From NCBI RefSeq assembly GCF_017873415.1, contig NZ_JAGGKD010000004.1, positions 62,001 through 126,000 on the forward strand: 64,000 bases of DNA, written 5' to 3'. This DNA is from Methanolobus bombayensis (GTDB lineage: Archaea > Halobacteriota > Methanosarcinia > Methanosarcinales > Methanosarcinaceae). Under the pieces are notes generated by a model. The model ran no database searches and was not told the origin of the DNA. It saw only the letters and a list, made by a program, of their open reading frames with translations. The position numbers and the translations under genes were made by a program. Positions within the stretch are counted from its first letter, which is position 1; every line of letters starts with the position of its first letter. Shown piece by piece: positions 35,323 to 44,345 of the stretch.

Positions 35323-38300
35323 ATGAAAGTGAAGTTCCAGCATAAGCTTTTAGTGATTGCTATTGCTATGATTGCAATTTTTTCAATAGCAACCACTGCA
35401 AGTGCTGAAGATAATGCAAGTACATTGCGGATGTACGGTGAAGCAAATCTTTCTGCAGCGTTCCCTTATGAGGATCCTGAAGCACCGTTCGATCCAATGA
35501 ATGTAGAAGCGCCAGAGAAAGATTTTGTAACATTTAACCCGGCCTTAATGGAAGAGGCTATTGTTGTGAACAATATCGATTCCAAGCAAAAGGTCTTTGC
35601 CAGACAGTGGTTTGTACCTGAGTACGTTGAACCAACTGGTATGGTATGGCTTGATGATTTCAACTGCATCATTAACGATTCTGTAGAAGTAGTTAGTGAG
35701 GAAAATGCTGAGATCTTCAGACATCCACCATCAAATTGGGAGTGCGAGTGGGTTCCAAACCATAACGAGTACGTCTGGGAAGATGTTGTTACAGATTATA
35801 CATACATGTTCGTTGACAAGCACTACCAGCCAAGAGCTGCAACTGCAAAGAGCCCAACAAGGTCCTACTGGACAACATTCTGGTTCCCTGTTGCAGACAA
35901 TGACGATGAACAGATCGGTCTTGACGGTTATGATATGAATTATGACGGTGAAGACGATATGGTCGTTCTTAAGCGGGTTGGGGACTTTAACCATGATGGT
36001 TACAAGGACATAAAGATCAGCTCTGAAATGATGGCAGTAAATGTCGGTGACAGTGTGCAGTTCCTTGACCACATCGTAGAAGTAGAAGGAGTCTATTTCG
36101 ATGGAAATGGTGAAGTTGACAGAGTTGCTGTAAAGATATACTACAACGGTAACAATGAACAGAACCCAACATACCCAGGTCCTGAACAGATTGGTGGCCT
36201 TCATTCAGTCAATGTTGAACAGGGTATACTAAGCGCCGGTCGTCACACAGTATCAATGAACAATCCACAGTTCTATGAACCATGGTATCTCGAGATCGAT
36301 GCTACCAGTGTTAGTTCCGACAAGGTTCTTCTTACCGTTGGACGTCAGCTCTACACCAGAGAGACTTTCTTCGTAGATGGTGCAGAATATGATGTTGCCA
36401 TGATCTACGGTCCAGAAGATGACAGTGTCAAGTACATTACCATCAGGAACCCAGTACCAGAACACCAGGATGTCAAGCTGAACGATCTGTCAGTAACCAA
36501 GGAAATGGTCGACAATGAAGAATATCTCCCATTGCTGCCACCATACAACAAGGTACACACAATGATAGATGACATCAACATTCCACACTCTGAAACCTGC
36601 TGTGAATACACAGGATATGTAGGTTCAAGCCTTAACATGGCTGCACCTGACGGAGAATGGTATGAGGATGATTGCATAGGTTCAGACTATGATACCATAG
36701 AAGAACGTAAGATATACAATGTTGATCCATTACTCATCTACTTCGTCGACAAGACAAATGAGCCAAGATTCCACACAGACCTTCTCGAGATACTCGATGA
36801 AGGTGCAGAGCTCAGTAACATAGAAGACGATGAAGGATGGAAGTGGCTCCACATAAGGACAATGCCTGAATTCTACAAAGACTTCGTCTATCCAGAACTT
36901 CCTGACGTAGATGATGGTACAGGTGACTTCCTGTTCACAAGCTCCTTTGTAGCAGAGAACTCCATGAAGTGTGCAGACTACATCTGTGATCCTAACAACT
37001 TCGAATGGCCACAGAGAATTATGTTCTCATATGACCAGGAGACAGGAGCAGAAGATATCTATGTTAACGAGATAGACGCTGAAACCAACGGACTCAGAGT
37101 CTATGGTGAAGGCAACATGGATGCTGCATTCCCATACACAGATCCTGAAGCACCATTTGATCCATTGAGCGCAGAAGCACCTCTCAAGGACTTTGTAACA
37201 CTCAATCCAGCTAAGATAAAGGCAGGAATAGTAGTGGACAACAAGGACTCACATGAGAAGGTATTCTTCAGACAGTGGTTCGTACCTGAATATGATGAAC
37301 CAACAGGTCGTGTATGGCTTGATGAGCCTAACAAGTACATCTGGGAAGATGTAGTGAACGAGTACACCTACATGTTCATTGACAAGCATTATCAGCCAAC
37401 ACACGGTATGGCAACACCAGCCGGTAACCCTGACAACCCATGGGATGTCACAAAGCAGGAAGAGTCATTCTGGACATACTTCTGGTTCCCTGTTGCAGAT
37501 AATGATGCTAACCAGGTCGGTCTTGACTGCTTCGACATGAACTATGATGGTGTTGACGACATGACCTACCTCATGGCAGTCTATGACTTCAACGATGACG
37601 ACAGAAAGGATGTAGCACTTGGTTCAGAGCTGTTCGCTCTTGGAGTAGGTGAGAGGATCCAGTTCCTTGACCACATTGTCGAGATCGAGGATATCTACTA
37701 CGATGGTGAGGGTCAGATCGACAGAGTTGCTGTAAAGGTATTCTACAACGGTAACAATGAACAGAACCCAACATACCCAGGTCCTGAACAGATCGGTGGA
37801 CTGCATTCAGTCAATGTCGAACAGGGTGTACTCAGCGCAGGACGCCACACTGTAAGCATGAACCTGCCAGACTTCTATGAGCCATGGGCAATGCAGATTC
37901 TTGGTACCAGTGTACAGAGTGACAAGGTACTGATCCGTGTAGGACGTCTGCTCCACACAGGAGAATCATTCTTCGTTGATGGTGCAGAATATGCTGTTCC
38001 AATGATATATGGTCCTGAAGAGAATAGTGTCAAGTACATTACCATCAGGAACCCAATACCAGAACACCAGGATGTCAAGCTGAACGACCTGTCTGTTACC
38101 AAGGAAATGGTAGACAACAATGAGATCATACCAGTGCTCCCACCATTCAACAGGGATCACATAATGATCGACGACATTGATGTGCCACACAGTGTACCGG
38201 ATGAGAGCACAACCTGCTACTACGGACAGTGGTGGGATTCCAGTGAAACCGATGACCTGCTCTGGTATCACGACATGTACATCAATGAGGCATATGACAC

Positions 38301-38847
38301 AATTGCAGAACGTATGTTCGATGTACCACCAACAGAGATCTACTTCACAGGTAAGGACTATGAGCCAAGGTTCCACACCAACCTGCTTGAACTCCTAAGA
38401 GAATGTGATACAACTGAGACCTGGAAGTGGCTGCACATCTACACCATGCCAGACTTCTACAAGGAGTTTGTCTATCCGGATGTACCAAATGCAGGCGGAA
38501 GCGGTGACTATCTCCTGACCAGTTCATTCACAGCACCTAACACAGTGCTTTGTGAGAACGTCGAGATCCCACCAGTCTATCCAAGGATGATGTTCACATA
38601 TGATCCAACGGATGGTACAGGCCTGTACATGAATGGCGGTGCACCTGTTGTTGAACCACCAGCAGATGAAATGAAGGGTGACTACGACGGTAATGAGATT
38701 GTCAACTTCGACGACTTCGTAGAATTCGCAGAAGCATATAATTCTGTAGAAGGTGATGCAAACTACGATGCAATCTTCGACTTCGATGACGACAACGACG
38801 TAGACTTCGATGACTTCGTAGAGTTCGCAGGAGTTTATCAGTCTTAA
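35323..38847 (+). CDS. Major secreted surface protein, tandem duplicated, with C-terminal dockerin
   Basis: 1174 residues. A signal peptide (residues 1-28, ending TASAE) is followed by two copies of a ~550-residue unit (about 33-590 and 591-1105). These are marked by LR.YGE.N..AAFPY, PTYPGPEQIGGLHSVN and PVLPP/PLLPP segments. The end is a dockerin-type pair of calcium-binding loops (DYDGNEIVNFDDF and DFDDDNDVDFDDF, residues ~1117-1174). No membrane anchor is present, so retention probably depends on the dockerin binding a cohesin, as in the next gene. C-ending codons dominate as in cdh genes, suggesting high expression. The big unit is not one I recognise. Confidence 0.8.
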   Translation: MKVKFQHKLLVIAIAMIAIFSIATTASAEDNASTLRMYGEANLSAAFPYEDPEAPFDPMNVEAPEKDFVTFNPALMEEAIVVNNIDSKQKVFARQWFVPEYVEPTGMVWLDDFNCIINDSVEVVSEENAEIFRHPPSNWECEWVPNHNEYVWEDVVTDYTYMFVDKHYQPRAATAKSPTRSYWTTFWFPVADNDDEQIGLDGYDMNYDGEDDMVVLKRVGDFNHDGYKDIKISSEMMAVNVGDSVQFLDHIVEVEGVYFDGNGEVDRVAVKIYYNGNNEQNPTYPGPEQIGGLHSVNVEQGILSAGRHTVSMNNPQFYEPWYLEIDATSVSSDKVLLTVGRQLYTRETFFVDGAEYDVAMIYGPEDDSVKYITIRNPVPEHQDVKLNDLSVTKEMVDNEEYLPLLPPYNKVHTMIDDINIPHSETCCEYTGYVGSSLNMAAPDGEWYEDDCIGSDYDTIEERKIYNVDPLLIYFVDKTNEPRFHTDLLEILDEGAELSNIEDDEGWKWLHIRTMPEFYKDFVYPELPDVDDGTGDFLFTSSFVAENSMKCADYICDPNNFEWPQRIMFSYDQETGAEDIYVNEIDAETNGLRVYGEGNMDAAFPYTDPEAPFDPLSAEAPLKDFVTLNPAKIKAGIVVDNKDSHEKVFFRQWFVPEYDEPTGRVWLDEPNKYIWEDVVNEYTYMFIDKHYQPTHGMATPAGNPDNPWDVTKQEESFWTYFWFPVADNDANQVGLDCFDMNYDGVDDMTYLMAVYDFNDDDRKDVALGSELFALGVGERIQFLDHIVEIEDIYYDGEGQIDRVAVKVFYNGNNEQNPTYPGPEQIGGLHSVNVEQGVLSAGRHTVSMNLPDFYEPWAMQILGTSVQSDKVLIRVGRLLHTGESFFVDGAEYAVPMIYGPEENSVKYITIRNPIPEHQDVKLNDLSVTKEMVDNNEIIPVLPPFNRDHIMIDDIDVPHSVPDESTTCYYGQWWDSSETDDLLWYHDMYINEAYDTIAERMFDVPPTEIYFTGKDYEPRFHTNLLELLRECDTTETWKWLHIYTMPDFYKEFVYPDVPNAGGSGDYLLTSSFTAPNTVLCENVEIPPVYPRMMFTYDPTDGTGLYMNGGAPVVEPPADEMKGDYDGNEIVNFDDFVEFAEAYNSVEGDANYDAIFDFDDDNDVDFDDFVEFAGVYQS

Positions 38848-38870
38848 GCCTGAATGAGTGAGGTGAAATC

Positions 38871-41111
38871 ATGACAAAAATAACATGGAAGGGAATGGCA
38901 GGATCTGCTGCCATCCTTTTAATATTTTGTGCATGTTTCATGGTAGGCGTAGGACTTGCAGCGGCTGCACCTTCGGTGTCAGTAGATCCGCAAATGAACG
39001 AGTACGATGCAGGTGATACGTTCCAGGTTACTGTAGATGTTAATTCAGATGCAGAGAACCTGCGTGCTGTGAACTTGCAGCTGGGCTATGACCCCGCAGT
39101 GCTTGTGGTTAATGGAGTAACCAATGAAGCACTGTTTGGAACCGACACGCTCACCATATCTTGTGGTGACGACGGAGCAGGCACTATAGAATGTGGTATT
39201 GCATCCACTGCTGGTAATGGTAACTATACACCAGTAGCCGGAACAATGTTGACCATTGATTTCGAAGTTAAGGCCGGTGCTGCCAACGGCACCTATGACC
39301 TTGACCTGGATTCAGTGGTTCTCAAGGACGAGACCAATACGGCTATTGCCGGAGTTGCGATCACAGATGGGGAATTGAAGGTTGGTGATGATATTGCACC
39401 GCCAGTAGTTGATGACCCTGAAGTGATGATCTCTCCAGCAGCAAGTGGCCCGGTAGGTCCTGGTGACACATTCCTGATAGAGGTAGAGGTTGATTCCGCT
39501 GATGAAGACCTGCGTGCTGTGAACTTGCAGCTGGATTATGACCCTGCAGTGCTCATGGTGAATAGCATAGCCAATGAAAACCTCATTCCAGGAGCACTTG
39601 AGGCCCCTGGAAGTGGTGACGACGGAGCAGGCACCATTACTTATGGTGTTGCCTCAACCACTGGAACCTACGCACCAGCTGATGGCACAATGTTAAGCAT
39701 TGTGTTTGAAGTGAAGGCAGGGGCAGCAGATGGAACCTACGATCTTGACCTGAACACTGTAGTTCTCAAGGACGAAACCAATGCAGCTATTGCCGGAGTC
39801 GTGGTAACTGATGGTACTGTCCAGGTAGCTAACGGTCCGGTCGCAATGCCAGAGGTAATGATCTCTCCGGCAGCAACTGGCCCCGTAGATATTGGTGACA
39901 CATTCCAGGTAGAGGTGGATGTTGATTCCGCTGCTGAGGATCTGCGTGCTGTGAACATTCAGCTTGACTATGATCCAACGATGTTTATGGTCAACAGCAT
40001 AACCAATGAGAACCTCCTTGGAGCAGGGGCTCTTGTAGCACCTGGCAGCGGTGACGACGGAGCAGGCACTATCACATATGGTGTTGCTGCAACGGGCGGA
40101 ACCTATGCACCAATCGCTGGCACAATGTTAACCATTGAGTTCGAAGTGAAGGCCGGTGCAACCGGAGGAATCTACGACCTTGACCTGAACAATGTAGTTC
40201 TCAAGGATGGGACCAATGCAGCTATTGCCGGAGTCGTGGTTACAGATGGTACAGTTGAAATACTGCCAAATGTAGTCCCGGTACCAGAGATAATTTCCCA
40301 TTCAGATGGTGATGTTGTTTCAAAGACACAAATAGTTGAAGTTATAGACAACTCCAGCCAGGATGATATCATGTCCGCAACATTTGAAGTATTCGCAGAT
40401 ATCAACGGTAACTGTGATGACGATGATGTTGGAGAAACCTGGGCCGTATTCGGCACAGACAATGATGGATCAGACGGATGGACAGCTGCTCTTGACACAA
40501 CTACTGTGCCTGACGGACAGTATCTGATAAAGGCAATACTTGACGATGGTAGGGACACTGCGTTCTATATCGTATGTGTAGAGGTTTACAACCCTGAAGG
40601 AATCATTCTGATGCCAGGTTGGAACCTGATCTCGTTCCCTGAGACCCTTGAGAATTCAAGCATCGACTATGTGCTGCAGGAATTCAGCGACACACAGGTA
40701 GACAGCGTATTCTATGACGACAACGGATCCATGGTAGTACCAACAGACTTCGAACCTTTGAAGGCATACTGGGTACACAACAACATGAGTGAAGAACTTG
40801 TCATAGTAGAGGAATATCTGACACCAATGGTACCATCAACGCCACCATCTCTGGTTCTTCATCCAGGATGGAACGCTATAGGTCACACATCCAATGTTGA
40901 CCTCCCTGCTGAGATTGCCCTCTCAACCATTGACGATTCCTATGTCAAGGTGAAAGGACCATGGGTAAGTTCTGCAGAGGAGTATGCCTTTGTAGGCTTC
41001 AATGGATTTGAAGGTGTGATCAATGGTAACCAGGTAGGTACAGATGTCTTCATGATGGACGTGTACGAAGGATACTTCGTGTTCGTAACCGAGGAGTGTG
41101 TATTGGCCTAA
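38871..41111 (+). CDS. Scaffoldin-like protein with three cohesin domains
   Basis: 746 residues. A signal peptide ending near AAAA (residue ~32) is followed by three closely similar cohesin-like domains (about 35-165, 182-320, 326-462). Each has GDTF.V.VDVDS, LRAVN.QLDYDP and YDLDL..VVLKD.TN. Then come an Ig-like domain (~465-575) and two copies of a GWN-containing domain (~576-746: LMPGWNLISFP, LHPGWNAIGHT). No C-terminal anchor is visible. It begins 24 bp after the dockerin gene with GAGGTGA, so the two are cotranscribed, as expected for binding partners. Confidence 0.8.
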   Translation: MTKITWKGMAGSAAILLIFCACFMVGVGLAAAAPSVSVDPQMNEYDAGDTFQVTVDVNSDAENLRAVNLQLGYDPAVLVVNGVTNEALFGTDTLTISCGDDGAGTIECGIASTAGNGNYTPVAGTMLTIDFEVKAGAANGTYDLDLDSVVLKDETNTAIAGVAITDGELKVGDDIAPPVVDDPEVMISPAASGPVGPGDTFLIEVEVDSADEDLRAVNLQLDYDPAVLMVNSIANENLIPGALEAPGSGDDGAGTITYGVASTTGTYAPADGTMLSIVFEVKAGAADGTYDLDLNTVVLKDETNAAIAGVVVTDGTVQVANGPVAMPEVMISPAATGPVDIGDTFQVEVDVDSAAEDLRAVNIQLDYDPTMFMVNSITNENLLGAGALVAPGSGDDGAGTITYGVAATGGTYAPIAGTMLTIEFEVKAGATGGIYDLDLNNVVLKDGTNAAIAGVVVTDGTVEILPNVVPVPEIISHSDGDVVSKTQIVEVIDNSSQDDIMSATFEVFADINGNCDDDDVGETWAVFGTDNDGSDGWTAALDTTTVPDGQYLIKAILDDGRDTAFYIVCVEVYNPEGIILMPGWNLISFPETLENSSIDYVLQEFSDTQVDSVFYDDNGSMVVPTDFEPLKAYWVHNNMSEELVIVEEYLTPMVPSTPPSLVLHPGWNAIGHTSNVDLPAEIALSTIDDSYVKVKGPWVSSAEEYAFVGFNGFEGVINGNQVGTDVFMMDVYEGYFVFVTEECVLA

Positions 41112-41133
41112 GTTGCTAAGGAAACATGAAATT

Positions 41134-41167
41134 TGCAGTGAGAATCTACTCACTGCATTTTGATTTA
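41134..41167 (+). terminator. Terminator after the scaffoldin gene
   Basis: A perfect 9-bp stem, TGCAGTGAG (41134-41142) and CTCACTGCA (41149-41157), with a 6-nt loop followed by TTTTGATTTATT. It closes the dockerin-scaffoldin unit, 23 bp after the stop codon. Confidence 0.7.
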
Positions 41168-41182
41168 TTGAAGGTGGGACGT

Positions 41183-41863
41183 ATGATAAGTGGTAAAAAA
41201 TATAGTGCATTATTCTTACAGATTATGATAATAACATTGGCATTCTTAGTAGTTCCTGCTGCAGCTAATGCACCACCTACGGTTCTGGAAGGTACCCTTA
41301 TGATAGATGGGGAACCAGCTCCTGTAGGTACAGAGGTTGCATTAGTTGTTGATGGCAATGTTGTGGGACAGACAACTGTTACTAATGAAGGTCTTATTGG
41401 TGATGAACGTGCCAACAGACTGGGAGTATCTTCAGATTATGATGTGGTAACAGTCTATGTTAACGGGGTGGAAACCAAAACATTGGATTTTAACAGTTAT
41501 GACGATAGCGAAGTAGTATCCCTGGATATAAGTGCAACAAGCTCTGTACAGGAAACGCCTGTTGAAACGCCTGTAGAAGAAGATGAAGAAAAAGTAACTT
41601 CTGGTGGCGGAGGAGGCTTTAGTACTTCTACTGAGACAACTGAAACTACTGAAGTGGAAACCAGTGGTGTATCGGAATCTGTGTCAGCCGAAACAGAGGA
41701 AACAATACTTGAGAGCACAACAGAAGAAAATGCTGCTGAAGTAGAAGAGGAAAAGATTCCAGAATCAGAAACTGCTTCCAGTACTAGTGGTATTATTGCA
41801 ATAGTTGGCTTTGCTCTTATAGGAATTGCTGCTGTTTCTTATGGATACAGGTCCAGGAAGTAA
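41183..41863 (+). CDS. Cell-surface protein with Thr/Glu-rich stalk and membrane anchor
   Basis: About 226 residues. A signal peptide (residues ~1-29) is followed by a compact beta domain (~30-120: GTLMIDGEPAPVGTEVALVV) typical of small archaeal surface modules. A long stalk of Thr, Ser and Glu (~130-195), probably glycosylated, ends in a membrane span and basic tail (GFALIGIAAVSYGYRSRK). AAGGTGGG supports the ATG 41183; the frame opens 57 bp upstream inside the terminator. No PGF or VPxxxP motif, so it is a plain membrane anchor. Confidence 0.65.
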   Translation: MISGKKYSALFLQIMIITLAFLVVPAAANAPPTVLEGTLMIDGEPAPVGTEVALVVDGNVVGQTTVTNEGLIGDERANRLGVSSDYDVVTVYVNGVETKTLDFNSYDDSEVVSLDISATSSVQETPVETPVEEDEEKVTSGGGGGFSTSTETTETTEVETSGVSESVSAETEETILESTTEENAAEVEEEKIPESETASSTSGIIAIVGFALIGIAAVSYGYRSRK

Positions 41864-41875
41864 TTTGGATCTGAT

Positions 41876-41909
41876 GTTGGAAAGATAATAGCTTCTTCCA
41901 ACTTTTATT
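41876..41909 (+). terminator. Terminator after the stalk-protein gene
   Basis: GTTGGAA (41876-41882) pairs with TTCCAAC (41896-41902), followed by TTTTATTC. Lies 12 bp after the stop codon. Confidence 0.55.
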
Positions 41910-41957
41910 CATATAGGTAATGATACCTGCGGCCGGGAATGAAAGACTGTAACTAAT

Positions 41958-42194
41958 GGATGTGGTTATATTAGAAGAAGCAGAACTGCCATTAGCGTAG
42001 AAATATTAAAAGCGGCATTGGAGGGGGCAAAAAAAACACATATAGTTTACAGTGCAAACCTGAACTTTGACATGGTTAACAGGTATCTTGAAATGTTAGA
42101 AGAAAAAGGTATGATCGAGCGTAAAGGAAACCTGTATGTTACAACTGAAAAAGGAAAAGAGTTTCAGGAGATTGCAAAGGAATTGGGTCTTTAA
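41958..42194 (+). pseudogene. Winged-helix regulator copy lacking a start codon
   Basis: From GGA 41958 this frame encodes 78 residues nearly identical to the intact regulator at 53597 (RRSRTAISVEILKAALEGAK..., ending QEIAKELGL). The ATG TTT that starts the intact copy is missing: the preceding codons are ACT AAT, with an in-frame TGA six codons upstream, and no ATG, GTG or TTG before residue ~22. The body has no internal stop and the differences from the other copy look conservative. It may therefore be a recent pseudogene, use an unusual start, or hold a sequencing error. The family is archaeal HTH_45/COG3432-like. Confidence 0.65.
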
Positions 42195-42495
42195 TTTCAG
42201 CAATTGTTTGTAAATTATTTTGTTAAAATATTTAAAGACCCAGACATATTTTCCAAAAACACTTGTACATAAAATGCAGACTATTTGTACAGTATCAGTC
42301 TTAATTTTTTATTGGCATGTACATGTTATTTATAATATAGCAAGTTCTATGGTCATAAATGTCTATATTCAAGTCATGATATTTATACAAATGACCAAAC
42401 TATCCATAGACTTGAAAAAACAGACTAATTGGGTTCAATTAGTTTCCGAACAACTGCAAGGAATTATTAACCCAACAAGTTAATGGAGGAAAAAC
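42195..42495. other. Leader region of the first DUF116 gene
   Basis: About 300 bp, AT-rich. TATA-like TTATTTATAATATAG is at about 42328-42342. Several short inverted repeats follow, the best being ACTAATTG (42424-42431) with CAATTAGT (42436-42443) around a 4-nt loop, 50 bp before the start codon. A short open frame in the region (42220-42483) has no coding character. Confidence 0.45.
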
Positions 42496-43239
42496 ATGTT
42501 GACCCGTGAACTAATATATGGATTGTTGCCTTACTCAATTCATCAAAAAATTGTGCGCTGGAAATGCAAATTTAAAAGTCAGGATGAGTTTTTAACAGAT
42601 AATCATCTGGCACTTTATCCTCCTTCTTTTGATCTAAATAAAGTTGTGAAAGAAGAGGTGGATAAATGTGTAGCCTTTTTACCTTATTGTGCAAAGCCTA
42701 TGGGCGAACACGAGTGTCCGGTATCTGATAAGACTGATAAGAGAAAGAATCAGAAATGTATCAAGGTGTCTGGTGGAAGATGTGATGTACCATGTTCCCT
42801 TGGTGAAATGGTTGATGTTCTCATTAAACATGGTTTTACAAAGAATCAGATATTCATAATTGATCGAGATTCAAATCTATTCCCATGGTTAAAACAAAAA
42901 AGAGAGGAAGGATATGAGTATTTTATGCCGGGAACAGGCTGCAAATATGGTGTATCCTATGCAATAGACTATGTCGGGAAAAAACTTGGCTATAAAGGTT
43001 GTATCGCTTTTGTAGATGATTTCTGTTCTGAAGACAAAGAGAATGGTGTCTGCAAATGCATGAATGATTACATTGGAATGGAAGGTATTGATAAAGGTAA
43101 AAGGACAAAAATTCATCAAGAAACCATCGTTCTTATGGATCAGATCCTTTCAGGAAAATATCAAAAAGGAAAATATCAAAACATGGATGATTTGGCTCAT
43201 AAGTCCCAAAGTCTGACAGAAATTCCATCCAGTCCGTGA
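42496..43239 (+). CDS. DUF116-family protein, copy 1
   Basis: A 247-residue cysteine-rich protein. Conserved segments include CVAFLPYCAKPMGEHECPVSD, CDVPCSLGEM, IFIIDRDSNLFPWL, GTGCKYGVSYAI and GMEGIDKGKRTKI. Archaeal and clostridial DUF116 proteins may bind iron-sulfur clusters; their function is unknown. AATGGAGGAAAA is an excellent Shine-Dalgarno. The C-terminus (KYQKGKYQNMDDL) is longer than in copy 2. Its neighbours are surface-protein genes. Confidence 0.8.
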   Translation: MLTRELIYGLLPYSIHQKIVRWKCKFKSQDEFLTDNHLALYPPSFDLNKVVKEEVDKCVAFLPYCAKPMGEHECPVSDKTDKRKNQKCIKVSGGRCDVPCSLGEMVDVLIKHGFTKNQIFIIDRDSNLFPWLKQKREEGYEYFMPGTGCKYGVSYAIDYVGKKLGYKGCIAFVDDFCSEDKENGVCKCMNDYIGMEGIDKGKRTKIHQETIVLMDQILSGKYQKGKYQNMDDLAHKSQSLTEIPSSP

Positions 43240-43471
43240 AAATCCTGTATTTTATTTATTTTTCATATTTTAGGTACGGAAATATTACAATTTTGTAGAT
43301 TCATTTGTATATTTTTTCATTTTCAGAAAAAAAGAGATATTGTGTATTATTTTGTTGCAACGCCAAGCTTTTAGAATCATTGTATGTCTATAGTTATTTT
43401 GGACACATATTCTCGTTCCTGATGAATGTGAGGTTTTAGGGGGGTTAGCAACGAAAATAGCAGTACTTGAG

Positions 43472-44146
43472 GTGTTATACTCATTTATTCCATACTCTGT
43501 TAACAAAATATTGATAGAGAGAAGATTGAGCTCTGAAAGGTTTAACAGAAGCTTGTTAACTTCTCATGTAGCTATTTCCTCTTCTTCAGTAGATTTGGAG
43601 AAGATAGTTAATGATGAACTTGATAGTTGTGTTTCATTTATTCCTTATTGTGCCAAACCATATGGTGATTACATTTGTCCTGTTTCTGACAAAGAGAAAC
43701 TGAGAAAGAACAGAAATTGCCTGAAACTGGATGATAAAACATGCAATGTCCCATGTTCTCTGGGGGATATCGTAACGATTCTGAAAAATCGAGGTTTTAC
43801 AAAGGACAGAATCTTCATAATAGACAGTGATTCCAACCTCTTTACATGGCTGGAGAAGAAAAAAAGTGAAGGTTACAAATATTTTCTCCCGGGCATAGGT
43901 TGCCATTATGGTGTAGGATATGCACTGAGGTATGTTCAGAAAGATATTGGTATGGAAGGTTGTATAGTTTTTCTTCAGGACTATGATCCATTGGATGAAA
44001 AACACGGTGTATGCAAAAGTATTTTTGACTACAATAATATGGAGAGGGTTGACAAAGGTAAAAGAACAAAGATAGGTCAGGAATCGATTAGTATAATCGA
44101 AAAGATATTGTCCGGAGAATTCGACCCGGAAAAAGAACAAAGCTGA
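43472..44146 (+). CDS. DUF116-family protein, copy 2
   Basis: A 224-residue paralogue of the preceding gene, with the same motifs (CVSFIPYCAKPYGDYICPVSD, CNVPCSLGDI, GIGCHYGVGYAL, MERVDKGKRTKI) and most cysteines in the same places. The GTG 43472 is the first standard start in the frame, but it lacks a close Shine-Dalgarno. Similarity to copy 1 extends about seven residues further upstream (KIAVLEV). There GGGGGG (ending near 43444) would fit a start at a non-standard ACG or ATA codon. The start is unresolved. Confidence 0.75.
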   Translation: MLYSFIPYSVNKILIERRLSSERFNRSLLTSHVAISSSSVDLEKIVNDELDSCVSFIPYCAKPYGDYICPVSDKEKLRKNRNCLKLDDKTCNVPCSLGDIVTILKNRGFTKDRIFIIDSDSNLFTWLEKKKSEGYKYFLPGIGCHYGVGYALRYVQKDIGMEGCIVFLQDYDPLDEKHGVCKSIFDYNNMERVDKGKRTKIGQESISIIEKILSGEFDPEKEQS

Positions 44147-44345
44147 AATTGCTTTTTTTATTAAGAATAGTGGTTCTTATCATAATTATCGTAAAATGTT
44201 CCTGATAAATACTACTTAATTTTCATACTATTCTTTGTTACATAACATTCCTACTGATTTATGTTTGCTGTTATAATAAATATCTATGAATCTAAATAAT
44301 TCATGATTGGAAATACCTCTTTTATATGTAATGGGTGGGGCAAAC

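Noticed and set aside
42220-42483. 87-codon frame upstream of the first DUF116 gene
   Set aside because: AT-rich, passes through the presumed promoter and inverted repeats, no Shine-Dalgarno, no recognisable features.
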